Assembly (NCBI RefSeq): GCF_000003815.2
Contig: NC_049995.1
Span: 17,184,376-17,248,375 of the forward strand
Direction: 5' to 3'
Source: Branchiostoma floridae
Taxonomy: Eukaryota; Chordata; Leptocardii; Amphioxiformes; Branchiostomatidae
Length of the DNA: 64,000 nucleotides
In this document: piece after piece, positions 23,128-33,693 of the stretch
How positions within the stretch are numbered: position 1 is the first letter of the stretch
How the letters are laid out: each line of letters starts with the position of its first letter
Notes under the pieces: model-generated
What the model was told of the DNA's origin: nothing
Seen by the model: the letters and a program-made list of their open reading frames with translations, nothing else
The model's database searches: none
Translations under genes and position numbers: made by a program

Positions 23128-25610
23128 TCATTTCAAGTACAATTCAACGATTCTGTTTCCTGCTAGGACGACTTCATCCTTGCGCACTACGTCGCCCGGT
23201 CTCACCTTTTCCATGTAATCTTTCACCGCCTTTTCCTCGAGTTCAAGCTCGAGGGCTTTTACAGCGTCATAGATGTGCTTCTGCCAGTTTAGACTTTCGG
23301 CAACGTCACGGTCAAAGTGGCGTCGTTTATGCACAGGTTTGACTTTGATGAGTTTTGTCAACCCATCAGCGCTGCTTCCATACATGTCTTGGCACCAGGA
23401 GACGACGTCTGATGAGGTGATGGTAGATTTTGCTGGAGTGTGCTGCACGCAGGGTGTACCCTTCCTATAAAACATGACAAAGAATATTTAGACCGTATAG
23501 AGCCAGCAGACGTGTAAAATTCTTTGCACAGTGCAACGCCAATCATTACGATCTCTTTTAGGACGCTCACTGTAGCAGCAACCGAAGAACTCTACTCTAC
23601 TCTACTCTACTCTACTCTACTCTACTCTACTCTACTCTACTCTACTCGAGCATCTCTTCTCATTATTAGTCAGAAACATTGAGCTTCAGCAAATTCGACT
23701 ATATAAACTGACTCAATAGGCGAAGCAGGGGCTACGAGGCTGTTCGGTAAGTACTGTACCAATGTCGAAGATCTTTACAAAAGTCGTTGTAATTTGTAAT
23801 CTTTGTTGTTAAAGATTAACACTTACTTATAATGGCTACCGACGTTACCCGTGAGCCTCTGCTCACAAGTGAAGCAATAGCTGGTTTTGCACACGACACA
23901 CCGGATGTGGTTGTCGGTGTTTCGCTTCCGGTTCATCCGATGGCATGCCGGGCAGGGTGCGCACTCGGCGTGGTCGAAAGCGGTCGGGTCGACTTTCAGG
24001 ATACCTCGGACGGCGTTTACAATCTGTAACATAGGAATAGTAACAGTACTTTAGTGCCATAGAACAAAAGTATTCTGATTTTAGTAACTCAACTTAATTC
24101 ACCGATTGCTCTAGTGTCTGTCACCTTCTTCTGTGGTTCTACATCACACTGCAACTATAGGTCGGTCCAGAGCTATATGGTGAGCAACATTCAGGGAGAT
24201 ATCGACTATTCTCCCTTCGCAGCCAAGGACTGAATTATTGTGAGCTTAAGGTGGGGTCACACCTGCGTATCTATTTAAGTCCGTATGAGGCGCGCATGGG
24301 AGTATTTACCTCCACCAGGCCTCACAGGTCGTTGGAAAAATGATAGAAATTGGACAAACGTAAACAGGTAACATGCCAGACGAGTTAGCTGGGTCGCTAA
24401 CCATACTTCTCAGTCAGCTAACTCATCTGGCATGTTATTTATCTATATTTGTCCAATTTGTACTGTTTTCCCCGCGACCTGTGGAGCCTGGTAGAGACTA
24501 AGAGCGTTATACGCACCTCAAACGGACTTGAATATATACGCATGTGTGACCCCACCTTTACAACAGGCAGAGCTAAATCGCAAGGGCCTGGATCTATATA
24601 TGGAGCGAGCTACCATTCGATTCCACCCAGGCGGGTGACGTCAATACGTCTGCCGCATGCAAGGGTTTGGAGCGGCTGATTTTAGCGCTTAAACTCAATT
24701 GACCTTAATACGACTGTCGCAAGGGTCAGGAGCAAGCTGCTATTTGGCGCCACCTCAGGTGACCTCAATACGAGAGACATAATCCCGTAGTTGCATGCGT
24801 GTCGGCAAGGGATTCGTAAAAAGGTACTGTAAATGCAGAAATGTTCGCGGTGGATTAATTTTTTCATAACAGTAAGAGACTGCAGTGCATGGTGCTACCG
24901 CGAAATTAAAACCACCGCGAAAAGTCCATTTTCCCGCTACCGCGAAATTAAATCCCCGCGAACATAAATGCATTTACAGTATCCCGACATACCGGTGGTT
25001 CCTGGTTGGTTTGCCGCCTGTAGCAGCTACATGTGGTGGATGGAGCTCCACAGCCGTAGCAGAAGCCGTGTTTACACCGGACACAAAACATGCTGTTGCA
25101 CCTGCAAAGGCAAGGAAAAAGTAAGACACTTTATCATAGAAGTCCACCTGTGTCGGAAGTGTTCATAGTTTAATGCTAAACATTCGTCCAACTTTCTGTG
25201 TAAGAGGTATAAAGGAGGCTATATACATCAAGGCACTCCAGCCCTCACTGAACAAAGACGGCGGGCGTTATAAACATCCTTGCACTTAACTAGAAATGCG
25301 ATTATTAATAGCTTGGGGATACGTTTACTAGACATTTGAGCTCATGGCATTTTCAAAAGTTGCATGCATGTATTTCAAGAGACAGTGTTGTGTACTAGTC
25401 TTACCCGGTAGTCCTGTATATCGGCGCGTGACATTTCGGACAGGGTGTTGTTGTGTCCATGATGAGTTTGTTGGAGAGAGCGTCGTGCTCCTTTCTTCCT
25501 TTCACTCTCTCTTCCCATCCCTCCATCCCGTCAGATCCGGTCTCACCGGAAACAGTGATCCGGGCACTCGTTCTTTTGTTCTTCCAGACGCGGTGAGAGC
25601 ATTGTCCTAA
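23128..25610 (-). CDS. RBR E3 ubiquitin ligase copy A, exons 5-8 only (partial duplicate)
   Basis: Exons, in transcript order: 25610-25405, 25101-24993, 24023-23827, 23464-23128 (stop). Lengths 206, 109, 197 and 337 match copy B exactly, and all frames and splice sites are intact. They encode the RING2 module (CPKC, then GCNSMFCVRC with the putative catalytic Cys, FCYGC), a second RING2-like zinc module (CPAC, HIRCVVC, YCFTC) and the charged C-terminal tail (KALELELEEKAV). RING1 and the IBR are missing: nothing corresponding to exons 1-4 lies between 25610 and the start of unit B. It is either a dead duplicate or an alternative 3' end for copy B, since exon 5A enters in phase 0 like exon 5B. 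A polyadenylation signal (AATAAA on the minus strand) is at 22843-22848, as in copy B. Confidence 0.8.
23588..23646. repeat. (CTACT)n microsatellite
   Basis: About 11 perfect copies of the pentamer lie in the intron between exons 7 and 8 of RBR copy A. It is absent at the matching place in copy B, so it expanded after the duplication or was lost there. Confidence 0.9.
24249..24557. mobile_element. Fold-back MITE, Harbinger-like (TTA flanks)
   Basis: The ends aggtggggtcacac and gtgtgaccccacct are inverted repeats, flanked by TTA at 24246-24248 and 24558-24560. The interior is also palindromic (catgccagacgagttagct against agctaactcatctggcatg). A 3-bp TTA target fits the PIF/Harbinger superfamily. 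It lies in the exon 6-7 intron of RBR copy A and is absent from copy B. Confidence 0.75.
24825..24981. mobile_element. MITE family 1, second copy
   Basis: It has the same ends as 3663-3833: tactgtaaatgcagaaatg and tgcatttacagta. Its right edge is about 10 bases from the splice donor of exon 6 of RBR copy A (boundary 24993/24992 on the minus strand). Confidence 0.85.
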
Positions 25611-25720
25611 CTGAGGGCGGAAACATATCATACAAAATTACTTCCAACTTCCATTCCTGTTTAAAGTGTTCATTGATAATTCGGCTTTCGAGCCGCAAGT
25701 TGGCTGTGATACAAATAAAC

Positions 25721-25722
<2 letters not shown>

Positions 25723-25753
<31 letters not shown>
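25723..25753. repeat. (CT)n microsatellite at the A/B duplication junction
   Basis: About 15 CT dinucleotides directly precede the start of duplication unit B. Confidence 0.95.
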
Positions 25754-25755
<2 letters not shown>

Positions 25756-26363
25756 AGGGGCACGATCCTTCGATAACTTAAGACATTTTTAAGAAGTTAA
25801 GAAAATAATTTTAATCGGTAATGTGTTGGCGAATTCCCTATGCCAAATATGTTCAAATCACCAAATGTTTCAATATTCTCAGTTTTTCACACAATAAGTA
25901 GGAATGAATAACAGTATAGATAATGTCATATTTGTAATGTATTTTGACGTTTATTGCTTGTCCATAATTTTTAGATCACAAAATGATGTCAAGGCGGTTC
26001 TTCGGAAACAACCGTTTCTAGACTTATTCGTCAAATGGTAAAAAGATGACTGTACATATATTATATGGTATATATGCCAAATATGATGTAAATAAATAGA
26101 TACGTGGACACTTTATGTTGTTTTTCATTTTTGCTCTCTTGCCAGTATTATAGAGACTGGGGGAGGGGGGGTAGGAACGGTTAGGGTATTTAGTCTGGAA
26201 TCCAAAAGTCTTGGGTTTGAATCCTGTCATGCTACTGATCGTGTACCCTTGGGAAATATACTTTCCTCACTCCACCCAGGTGTAAAACTGACTACCTGAC
26301 TTCGGTTGGGGAGGTACAAGATGGTGGGAGGAGACGGCTAACATTTACCATCACCTAGCTTAG

Positions 26364-26959
26364 CGTGGTCCACCTATGCCAAGCAGGAGAGTAGGTTAAA
26401 TGCCTTCCACATGAGGTGTATTCGTCGCATCCTGGGCATATCATGGAAGGACAAAGTCACCAATGCCGAAGTGCTGTCTCGTGCTGGCCTCCCAACCATG
26501 TTCACCCTCCTCAGACAACGCAGACTACGCTGGCTAGGCCACGTCCGTCTCATGGAGGATGACCGAATCCCCAAAGACCTTCTCTTCGGAGAACTGATCT
26601 CAGGAAAGAGAAACACCGGACAGCCACAGCTGCGATTCAAAGATGTTTGCAAGAGAGACTTAAGGGCTCTGGATATTGACTCAGAACGCTGGGAGGACCT
26701 TGCAGATGACAGATCCAGCTGGAGATGCACACTGTCCAGGCAGCTAAAATCAGGAGAAACCAGACTGATGCGCATGGCAGAAGAAAAGCGGAGCCTGCGA
26801 AAAGAACTCTGCAACAGACCTGAGTCAGCTTACAGATGTGCCCTGTGTGGCAGGGACTGTCATTCTCGTATAGGAATGTTTAGCCACAGTCGACGCTGTA
26901 GGGCTGATTACAATTAGGATTTTACCATGGCCAATATTGACCGAAGGAGGCCATATATA
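26364..26959 (+). mobile_element. 5'-truncated non-LTR retrotransposon (LINE) 3' fragment with target duplication
   Basis: An open frame from about 26365 to the stop at 26915-26917 encodes the C-terminal end of a reverse transcriptase ORF: motifs NAFHMRCIRRILGI, LRRQRRLRWLGHV-like RQRRLRWLGHVRLMEDDRIP, GKRNTGQPQLRFKDVCKRDL, ending in a CALC...H...C zinc finger. The fragment is flanked by tagcttag at 26356-26363 and 26960-26967. Copy A of the surrounding duplication has one uninterrupted tagcttag at the same place, giving the empty site. The reverse-transcriptase core is missing, so the copy is dead on arrival. Confidence 0.88.
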
Positions 26960-27185
26960 TAGCTTAGCTTATTGCCCATATGAGGTATGGTCTAAATAAC
27001 TAATAAGGCCACATTGATGTGATTTATGAACCCCTTTGCGAGCCGTTCGCAGTTCGCGATTGACCATTCACAAATTGCATGATCTCGGAACCTAACAGAA
27101 TGAACGACAAGGGTGCATTTGTGCACATTTGTACAACTTGTTGACACAATATAAACAAGCCAGTTCAAGAATGTTCTCCAACGCG

Positions 27186-27191
27186 TTTATT
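27186..27191 (-). terminator. Polyadenylation signal of RBR copy B
   Basis: AATAAA on the minus strand, 280 bases past the stop codon, at the same relative position as in copy A. Confidence 0.6.
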
Positions 27192-27470
27192 GTTCTTTGT
27201 TGTTTTACAGTTCTTAAACTGATAAATCTATTGCACCATCCAGCAAAGTACAAGTTAGCAAAGACATATTAGGTAATGTTTAAAACATACACATGTCGGT
27301 GTATAGTCCAGAATATAGCTATAGATTCTTCTTCTTCTTGCTTTTTAGTATCGGTGCAAATGTGGGATTAGCTACACTCAGCTGTTTATCAAAATGCACG
27401 AAAAATATATAAATTTCTCGTGTACCTTAAGGAAGGGAATCTATAATGCTGACCCTTTCTTCAGAATTCC

Positions 27471-30400
27471 TCATTTCAAGTACAATTCAACGATTCTGTT
27501 TCCTGCTAGGACGACTTCATCCTTGCGCACTACGTCGCCCGGTCTCACCTTTTCCATGTAATCTTTCACCGCCTTTTCCTCGAGTTCAAGCTCGAGGGCT
27601 TTTACAGCGTCATAGATGTGCTTCTGCCAGTTTAAACTTTCGGCAACGTCACGGTCAAAGTGGCGTCGTTTATGCACAGGTTTGACTTTGATCAGTTTTG
27701 TCAACCTGTTCGCCCTGCTACCATACATATCCTGGCACCAGGAGACGACGTCTTCTGAGCTGATGGTGGATTCTGTAGGAGTGTGCTGAACACACCGCAT
27801 GCCCTTCCTACAAAACATGTCAAAGACGGGGGACGTTATAAACTTTCTGGCATGTGACCAATTACTGACGTCACCTTCCACAGATCACTTCTTGAAGAGA
27901 TCACGTGTCTGTATTAAACTCTCGTGAGTTTACGTTCTGAAGTGATTGGTGATCAGTGGTCTTTGAAATTTTGATCCTTGCATACCTTTGAGTTGAAAAA
28001 AAAGTTTAGCATTGTACTATGATTACTATCAACGCAGACTAGCTTCCAAAAAAATCAAAGAATCAAAGAACGTTAGACCGTAGAACCAGTAGTGAAGATC
28101 TAACATGTTCGTATATTCAATTATTCCTTTTTGTTACTCCGTTTGTCTCCACTTGTTTATATCTGACTTGTGTAGATGAAGAAGACCTTACGAAAGGCCT
28201 TGAACAACACACTGCATGCATTTCCTATGTCCACTAAGTTAGGCACCGAAATGTGCTCACTGTAACAGCATCTCTCCTCCCTATTAAAGTTAAGTCATGA
28301 GAAAAATCGAGCTTCGGAAATTTCGATTAACTTCAGACTCAATAGGCAAAACAGGTGCCAAGAGGGTGCTAAGTAAGTATTGTATCAGTGTGGGTTCAAG
28401 TAGTGCTAACTGACCATGCCAAACGCCCCTCTTGTTGTTTCAGTATTGTAGAAGATATTACAAAAGTTGTTTTACTTACTTATAATGGCTGCCGACGTTA
28501 CCCGTGAGCCTCTGCTTGCAGGTGAAGCAATAGCTGGTTTTGCACACGACACACCGGATGTGGTTGTCGGTGTTTCGCTTCCGGTTCATCCGATGGCATG
28601 CCGGGCAGGCTGCGCACTCGGCGTGGTCGAATGCGGTCGGGTCGACTTTCAGGATACCTCGGACGGCGTTTACAATCTGTAACATTGGGAAGTATTCTAT
28701 TTTGAGTAACTCAGTTCTTTATTCACTGATAGCTGATTATAGCTGTCTGTCACCTGCCAATTCCGTATATATACGGGAACGTATATAATGTCAGTATCCA
28801 TATGGGTTTAGAACTTTTCTCACTTAAATGCGGCATACCGCAACAAACTGCATCGCCATCGATTAGGGAGGTAAATCTGCAGAAGCAGCACAGAATAGGT
28901 TTACTTTTACTGATGGCAAAAAAATTCACAGCAGGAGAAAAGTTAAACTGTTCTACTTCACACTACAGCTAAGGTGTCACTGCAGAGCTCAGCTATAGTG
29001 ATCACCAAGCTATGGTGAGCAAAATCTAGGGAGACATTCACCCGTAGTTGCCTGTGTCCCAACATTCAATGGGATCAGAGAGAAGTTATTCCGGCTTAGG
29101 CCTATGTCACATTTCCAACCCGGGGCCCGGCCGGGCAGCTTTCGGGAACGAAAAGTATGACATATATGACACCAAACTACACAAGACGTAAAAGAGAATG
29201 GTCGCGGGCATTATTTGTGTATATTTGTACGTATACATGTCTATCGTTCAGAGAGGGGAGGACCAAGGGGCCATTCCCTGGCCTAAGTATTTAGGCAGGC
29301 AGGCATATATTTCTATTTTTCGTTCCCACAAACAACCCGGCCGGGCCCCGGTAGGAAATGTGACATAGTTTGGAAATGTGGCTTTAGCCTTACCGGCGGT
29401 TCTTGGTTGGTCTGCCGCCTGTAGCAGCTACATGTGGTGGATGGAGCTCCGCAGCCGTAGCAGAAGCCGTGTTTGCACCGGACACAAAACATGCTGTTAC
29501 ACCTGTACAGGGAAGGAATGTAAGAACATTATCATGGAAGCTCATCTGTGTTGGTAGTGTTCATAGTACAATGCTAATACCCCTGTCACATTATCCACGA
29601 TCTTCGGGCGTATCGATGGAAGATCGGCCATATTTAAGATCGACAGAGGGTTGCGCGTATTTTTCACCTGAAAACCGCCCCTGTCACATATAAGCCATAC
29701 TTCATACCTTGTACAATTGTTGTGCAATAAAGTTATTATTATAAGCCAAGCCCGGGCGAATGTAGAATCGCCGTCCGATCGATTTTGCCAGATTTGACAG
29801 GGGTATTAACATTCGTCCAACTTTTTTTGTAAGAAGGAGGCAATATACATCAGGGCACTCCAACCATTACTGAACACAGATGGTGGGGGATATAAACTTC
29901 CTGACACTTAACCAGAAATGAACTAATTGAAAGCTTGAAGATGCGGAATGTAAACTTTACTAGACTTTTGAGCTCATGGCGATTTTTCAAAAGCTGCATG
30001 CATGTATTTCAAGAGACAGTGTTGTGTACTAGTCTTACCCGGCAGTCCTGTATATCGGCACGTGACATTTCGGACAGGGTGTTGTTGTGTCCATGATGAG
30101 TTTGTTGGAGAGAGCGTCGTACTTCTTTCTTCCTCTCACTCTCTCTTCCCATCCGTCCATCCCGTCAGACCCGGTGTCACCGGAAACCGTGATCCGGGAA
30201 CTTGTTCTTTTGTTCTTCCAGACGCGGTGAGAGCATTGCCCTAACTGAGGGCGGAAACATATCATAAAAAAATGACTTCCAAATATGTTTCAAGTGTTTG
30301 TTCGATAACAGATTGATTGATTGCTTGATTGGTTTAGTTATTGTATGAGTGAGCTATTGTACATGTGTGAGTGAGTGATTGAGTGATTGAGTGAGTGAGT

Positions 30401-33147
30401 GAGCGAAAGACGGTGAGAGAAAGAGTACTCTAGTGAGCGTGTGTATGTTTGTGTTTGTTTGTTTGTTTGTTTGTGTGTGAGTGCATATGCGTATGTGCTT
30501 CTGTCCCTGTGCATGTTTGTGAGTGAGTGAGTGAGTGAGTGAGTGATTGAGTGAGTGAGTGAGTGAGTGAGTGAGTGAGTGAGTGAGTGAGTGAGTGAGT
30601 GAGTGAGTGAGTGAGTGAGTGAGTGAGTGAGTGAATGAGTGAGTGGGTGGGTGGGCGGGCGAGTGAGTGAGTGAGTGAGTGAGTGAGTGAGTGAATGATG
30701 TTTTCAAATTGGATGTATAGAAATGTTTGCAACACTGTCAAAAATATCATACATTTACATATAGTAAAGAAAAGTTCACACTCCTACCCTTCCGTGCCAC
30801 CAGTCCCGGCACCTGGTGCAGAACGCGTGCCCGCACTTCTCACAGTCTGCCCGACGCCGTCCTCCGGAGTAGACTTCCGAACTCACGCGAGAAATCCCGC
30901 GACACTTCGGGCACCAGTCCACCTCCCGTTCCTCCGCCAGAACTTTCCTCTCTGTCTCTTGCTCCTGTGGTGGAAAAATTTTAAAACTATTTCATATCGA
31001 CTCTTCAGGTACGTAAGGATTACAATATCTTTGCTACGGTTACAATTGAAAAAAGTGGCCCACCTAGTAGTTTACAAGTTTGTTTTTTTCTCAATTTCTG
31101 GCAGGACACCCCTACATGGCCACTTGGGACACACTGAGGCTATCGGGCTATTTTCAAGCATTGCCGGGCCCCTGGATTTTCAAACCTCGCAGTTTAAATC
31201 ACCCCGGAACGCGGCGATGCTTGGCCGGGCCCCTAGATTTTCAAAACTCGGAGTTCAGATCACCCCGGGACATGGCTTTCTTGGCTTCGGGGCCCGGCCG
31301 GGACTACTCCCGTACCCTTTTGGGCACCCGTGCAAATTGGATCGTATCTGCTAAATAAATGAATAATTGTTGCTTACTTCTGCCTTCTTCTGCTGCCTTC
31401 TGAAAGTTTTCACGTCAAGCACAGCCCAGAGTACATCAGCTGAAATAGTTACGTCACATCCGCTTCCGGCGCACCTGGAATCAAAACCAAATTTGTCATT
31501 GATGTGAAGAAACTTAACTCCCACCTACCTGATCAAGTAAAGGCAGATATTGTCCAGAAGAAAGCTTAAGAATAAACATATTACAATTCTCTCACATGGT
31601 CTAGCCTAACAAATACTGCTTTGTTTTGTAAATTCTTACTCAAGCACATTCATTTACGTGATGACCAGCCCCTCCAACTCTGCCCTTTCACTTGCTACAT
31701 AATGTAACCGAACACCACAGTGTGTCTGCTACTTTACTAGTTGCCATGGTGACAGCCGTATGGTCCAGGTCATTGACCTCATGCCTGCTTGGCGCGAAAA
31801 GAGGAGGAAACGAGGCAAACACACTATGTTCCCCTTTTGTGAAAGTATGAATGAAATTATCGCCATCACATTAGGGCTGTGTACCTAAACAAATTTCAGG
31901 TACAGGTACAGGTACACGGGTTTTGGTATAGGTCCGGACCTGCACCTGTACCTTAAAAAAGTTTAGCCAAGTATATGTAAGTTAAACATGTAGCTAACTG
32001 TCTCTTCTTGTCATCTTTGTATGGGAAATTACATATTTGAATCTCAAAACAATTTCTTTGCAAGTTTTCTTAAGTTTCAACTGCAAGATTATCACCATTG
32101 TCATTGTTGATTCGGGATTTACTTGTCCAGTAGTCTGAAAAAGTAATGTTTGATAGTGATTTAGTTTGTTTAGGTACAGGTACAGGCACACAGATGTTTA
32201 GGTCCGGACCTGTACCTAAACAATTTTTGTACCTACATACCCGTACCTGTACAGGTACGGTACAGGTACGGGTATGTAGGTACACTGCCCTACATCACAT
32301 TAATACTTACTTAATAATCCACGTGCCCTGTTCCATGGCGTAATGACAATGAGTGCTGAGGCAGTCTTCACAGAACACGTGACCACACTCCTCTATCACG
32401 TGACTTAATCTGGGCCAGTCTATGAGACAGATGCCGCATATCGGGGCCTAAGGAGAAATAGAGAAATTACCGTTATTGTTACGATGTAAACAACAAAAAT
32501 CATGAGGATCCGGATCCGTCAACTCCTTCTTAATCGTGAGTTATGCTACGGTCCACAGTTTGAAACAAATTCGCCCCCTGCAGTTCCAACAAGCCCCTGG
32601 GGGACCCAAAGTTACAGCACTATCTCTCTGCCTTAAGACCTATCTACCATATAAAAAGCACGCCCACATCAAGTCCAGAGCACGAGATATCAAAGCCATG
32701 AGTTCTGCTTCGGTACCTTAGAAAGCCGATAGGGGGTCCATTACCAAAGTTGGCCTTCATTTTCCCAATTCCTAAACAATAACATCAAGATCCACCCGAG
32801 GCTTCTAGAGATATGTTGCTCATAAACACACTAATTATAAGTCACACCGATAACACATGCTTCTTGCATTGGCGAAGGTATCTACGTTATGCATGGGTTC
32901 ATGCTACCGATCTTGTGCCCTTCAGAAAGGCACGTTGAACGACTTTCATCACAAGTTATGCTGTCGACAAACACACCCGCGTACACACACTTACATCCGT
33001 CTGATCGACCTCTTCTTGCGTAGACATGTCTCCAACTTGGTTCGAGTCTCCCTCCGCTGAAGATTCCAATGGTGGTGGGTACTTCCCGGCTTTTAGCGAC
33101 GCTTCTACGAGGGGACGACTTTCGTTCGCTGTTCCTCCTTCCGCCAT
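27471..33147 (-). CDS. RBR (RING1-IBR-RING2) E3 ubiquitin ligase copy B, complete, 8 exons, 470 aa
   Basis: Exons: 33147-32995, 32447-32311, 31474-31378, 30964-30788, 30244-30039, 29502-29394, 28676-28480, 27807-27471. They total 1,413 nt with consistent phases and start MAEGGTANES. Residues ~53-115 form RING1 (CGIC, CGHVFCEDC, then KCAGSGC). Residues ~130-190 form the IBR (WCPKC, ADCEKCGHAFCTRC, DWWH). Residues ~240-285 form RING2 (PCPKC, then AGCNSMFCVRC, GFCYGC); the Cys after Gly is the position of the RBR catalytic Cys. A further RING2-like module follows (CPACHRM, DNHIRCVVC, YCFTC), with Asp in the catalytic position. The C-terminus is charged and helical. RBR ligases pass ubiquitin through the RING2 Cys. 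I cannot assign a named vertebrate orthologue. Transcription is probably driven by the CRE/CCAAT promoter at 33311-33365; an AATAAA lies at 27186-27191. Confidence 0.9.
27856..27950. mobile_element. CCAAT/E-box/CRE inverted-repeat element (copy 2)
   Basis: Reverse orientation relative to 35516-35610. It contains gaccaattactgacgtca, gatcacgtgtct, gagtttacgttctgaag and tgattggt. It lies in the exon 7-8 intron of RBR B. Confidence 0.7.
29095..29393. mobile_element. Fold-back MITE with GC-rich arms (copy 1), ending at a splice donor
   Basis: The left arm has atgtcacatttcc, then ggggcccggccggg; the right arm carries the complement (cccggccgggccccgg, then ggaaatgtgacat). TTA flanks are visible on both sides. 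The right flank TTA overlaps the donor of exon 6 of RBR B (exon boundary 29394). A related copy is at 48800-49210, and a short one near 14836-14905 (ggtcacatttccaaac ... ggtttggaaatg). Confidence 0.75.
30368..30695. repeat. (GTGA)n microsatellite
   Basis: Tetranucleotide repeat with GTTT and GTGTGT interruptions, in the exon 4-5 intron of RBR B. A decayed equivalent is at 39455-39655 in copy C. Frames reading H-S-L-T repeats on the minus strand are artefacts. Confidence 0.95.
31130..31330. repeat. GC-rich minisatellite, about 2.5 copies
   Basis: A ~65-bp unit with the core ggccgggcccctagattttc and agatcaccccggga is repeated, ending in ggggcccggccggg. It lies in the exon 3-4 intron of RBR B. 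Confidence 0.7.
31872..32292. mobile_element. hAT-like MITE, 421 bp, with perfect 8-bp target duplication
   Basis: The ends tagggctgtgtacctaaac and gtaggtacactgcccta are inverted repeats; the flanks are catcacat at 31864-31871 and 32293-32300. The inside contains acctgtacaggtac palindromes and ggtccggacc. It is in the exon 2-3 intron of RBR B, with the right flank 8 bases from the exon 2 donor, and is absent from copy C. Its ends resemble, but differ from, those of 10147-10573. Confidence 0.9.
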
Positions 33148-33310
33148 AAGTTAAATGGATTCCTGTACTTCTCTTACACAGAATATAACAAAGAAGAAAT
33201 TTCTGACAGAACTATACAAGCCCCAAAAGCCCTGCACTGTGTAAAAGAGTCTATCTGCCGACCTATATATGCTTGAGTCAGGTCGGGGTTTCCGGCGGTT
33301 GTGCAATACC

Positions 33311-33365
33311 TGACGTCACGCCCGCGAGCGCTGATTGGTCGCTATTCTAGGCGGCCGTGACGTCA
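33311..33365 (-). promoter_or_regulatory. Promoter of RBR copy B: two CREs around an inverted CCAAT box
   Basis: TGACGTCA at 33311-33318 and again at 33358-33365 (palindromic full CRE sites), with ATTGG at 33334-33338 between them, about 165-220 bases upstream of the start codon at 33147. The block is almost identical at copy C. ATF/CREB and NF-Y binding are inferred from the motifs. No clear TATA box was seen near the presumed start. Confidence 0.75.
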
Positions 33366-33598
33366 TGAGCAGACGACAGGTAGACAGAATAACAGTGACG
33401 GCTTCGCGTATGTTGATTCGATTCTTACCCGACAACGTACCATTAACAGATCTTAATTGTTTTTAAGAGGATGCAGTAAATGTGCGAGACGTTGTAGATG
33501 TTAAAATGGCACAGATTATTTGTCGTTAAATGTCGGTATCAGTGCTACAAAGGTCGGGAAATGATACAACGTAAACCCGGAAGTTTCGATACATATAG

Positions 33599-33693
33599 AA
33601 TACAACACGGTGTATTCCGTATGACCCGAGGTACCAGCCCGACCCGCGGGAGGGCTGAGACCGAGGGTGATGCAGATTACACCGTGTTGTATT
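33599..33693. mobile_element. Small fold-back element
   Basis: The arms aatacaacacggtgta and tacaccgtgttgtatt form a near-perfect inverted repeat around a GC-rich centre (ccgacccgcgggagggctga). It lies upstream of RBR B. Confidence 0.7.

Larger units (their letters stand above)
22020..25660. repeat. Segmental duplication unit A (3' half of an RBR gene)
   Basis: The unit matches B at about 25790-30290 over introns, exons and 3' flank, for example gatacgtggacactttatgt at 22349 and 26099, and exon 8 with almost no differences. Long intronic identity points to a recent duplication or gene conversion. The A/B junction lies near a (CT)n run at 25724-25752. Confidence 0.85.

Noticed and set aside
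23832-24029. Plus-strand frames opposite the RBR exon 7 copies (also 28467-28682 and 37258-37455)
   Set aside because: They are antisense shadows of the conserved zinc-module exon, which has splice sites and Cys spacing only on the minus strand.
30354-30750. Minus-strand frames with H-S-L-T-H-S repeats
   Set aside because: They are the (GTGA)n microsatellite read as protein.
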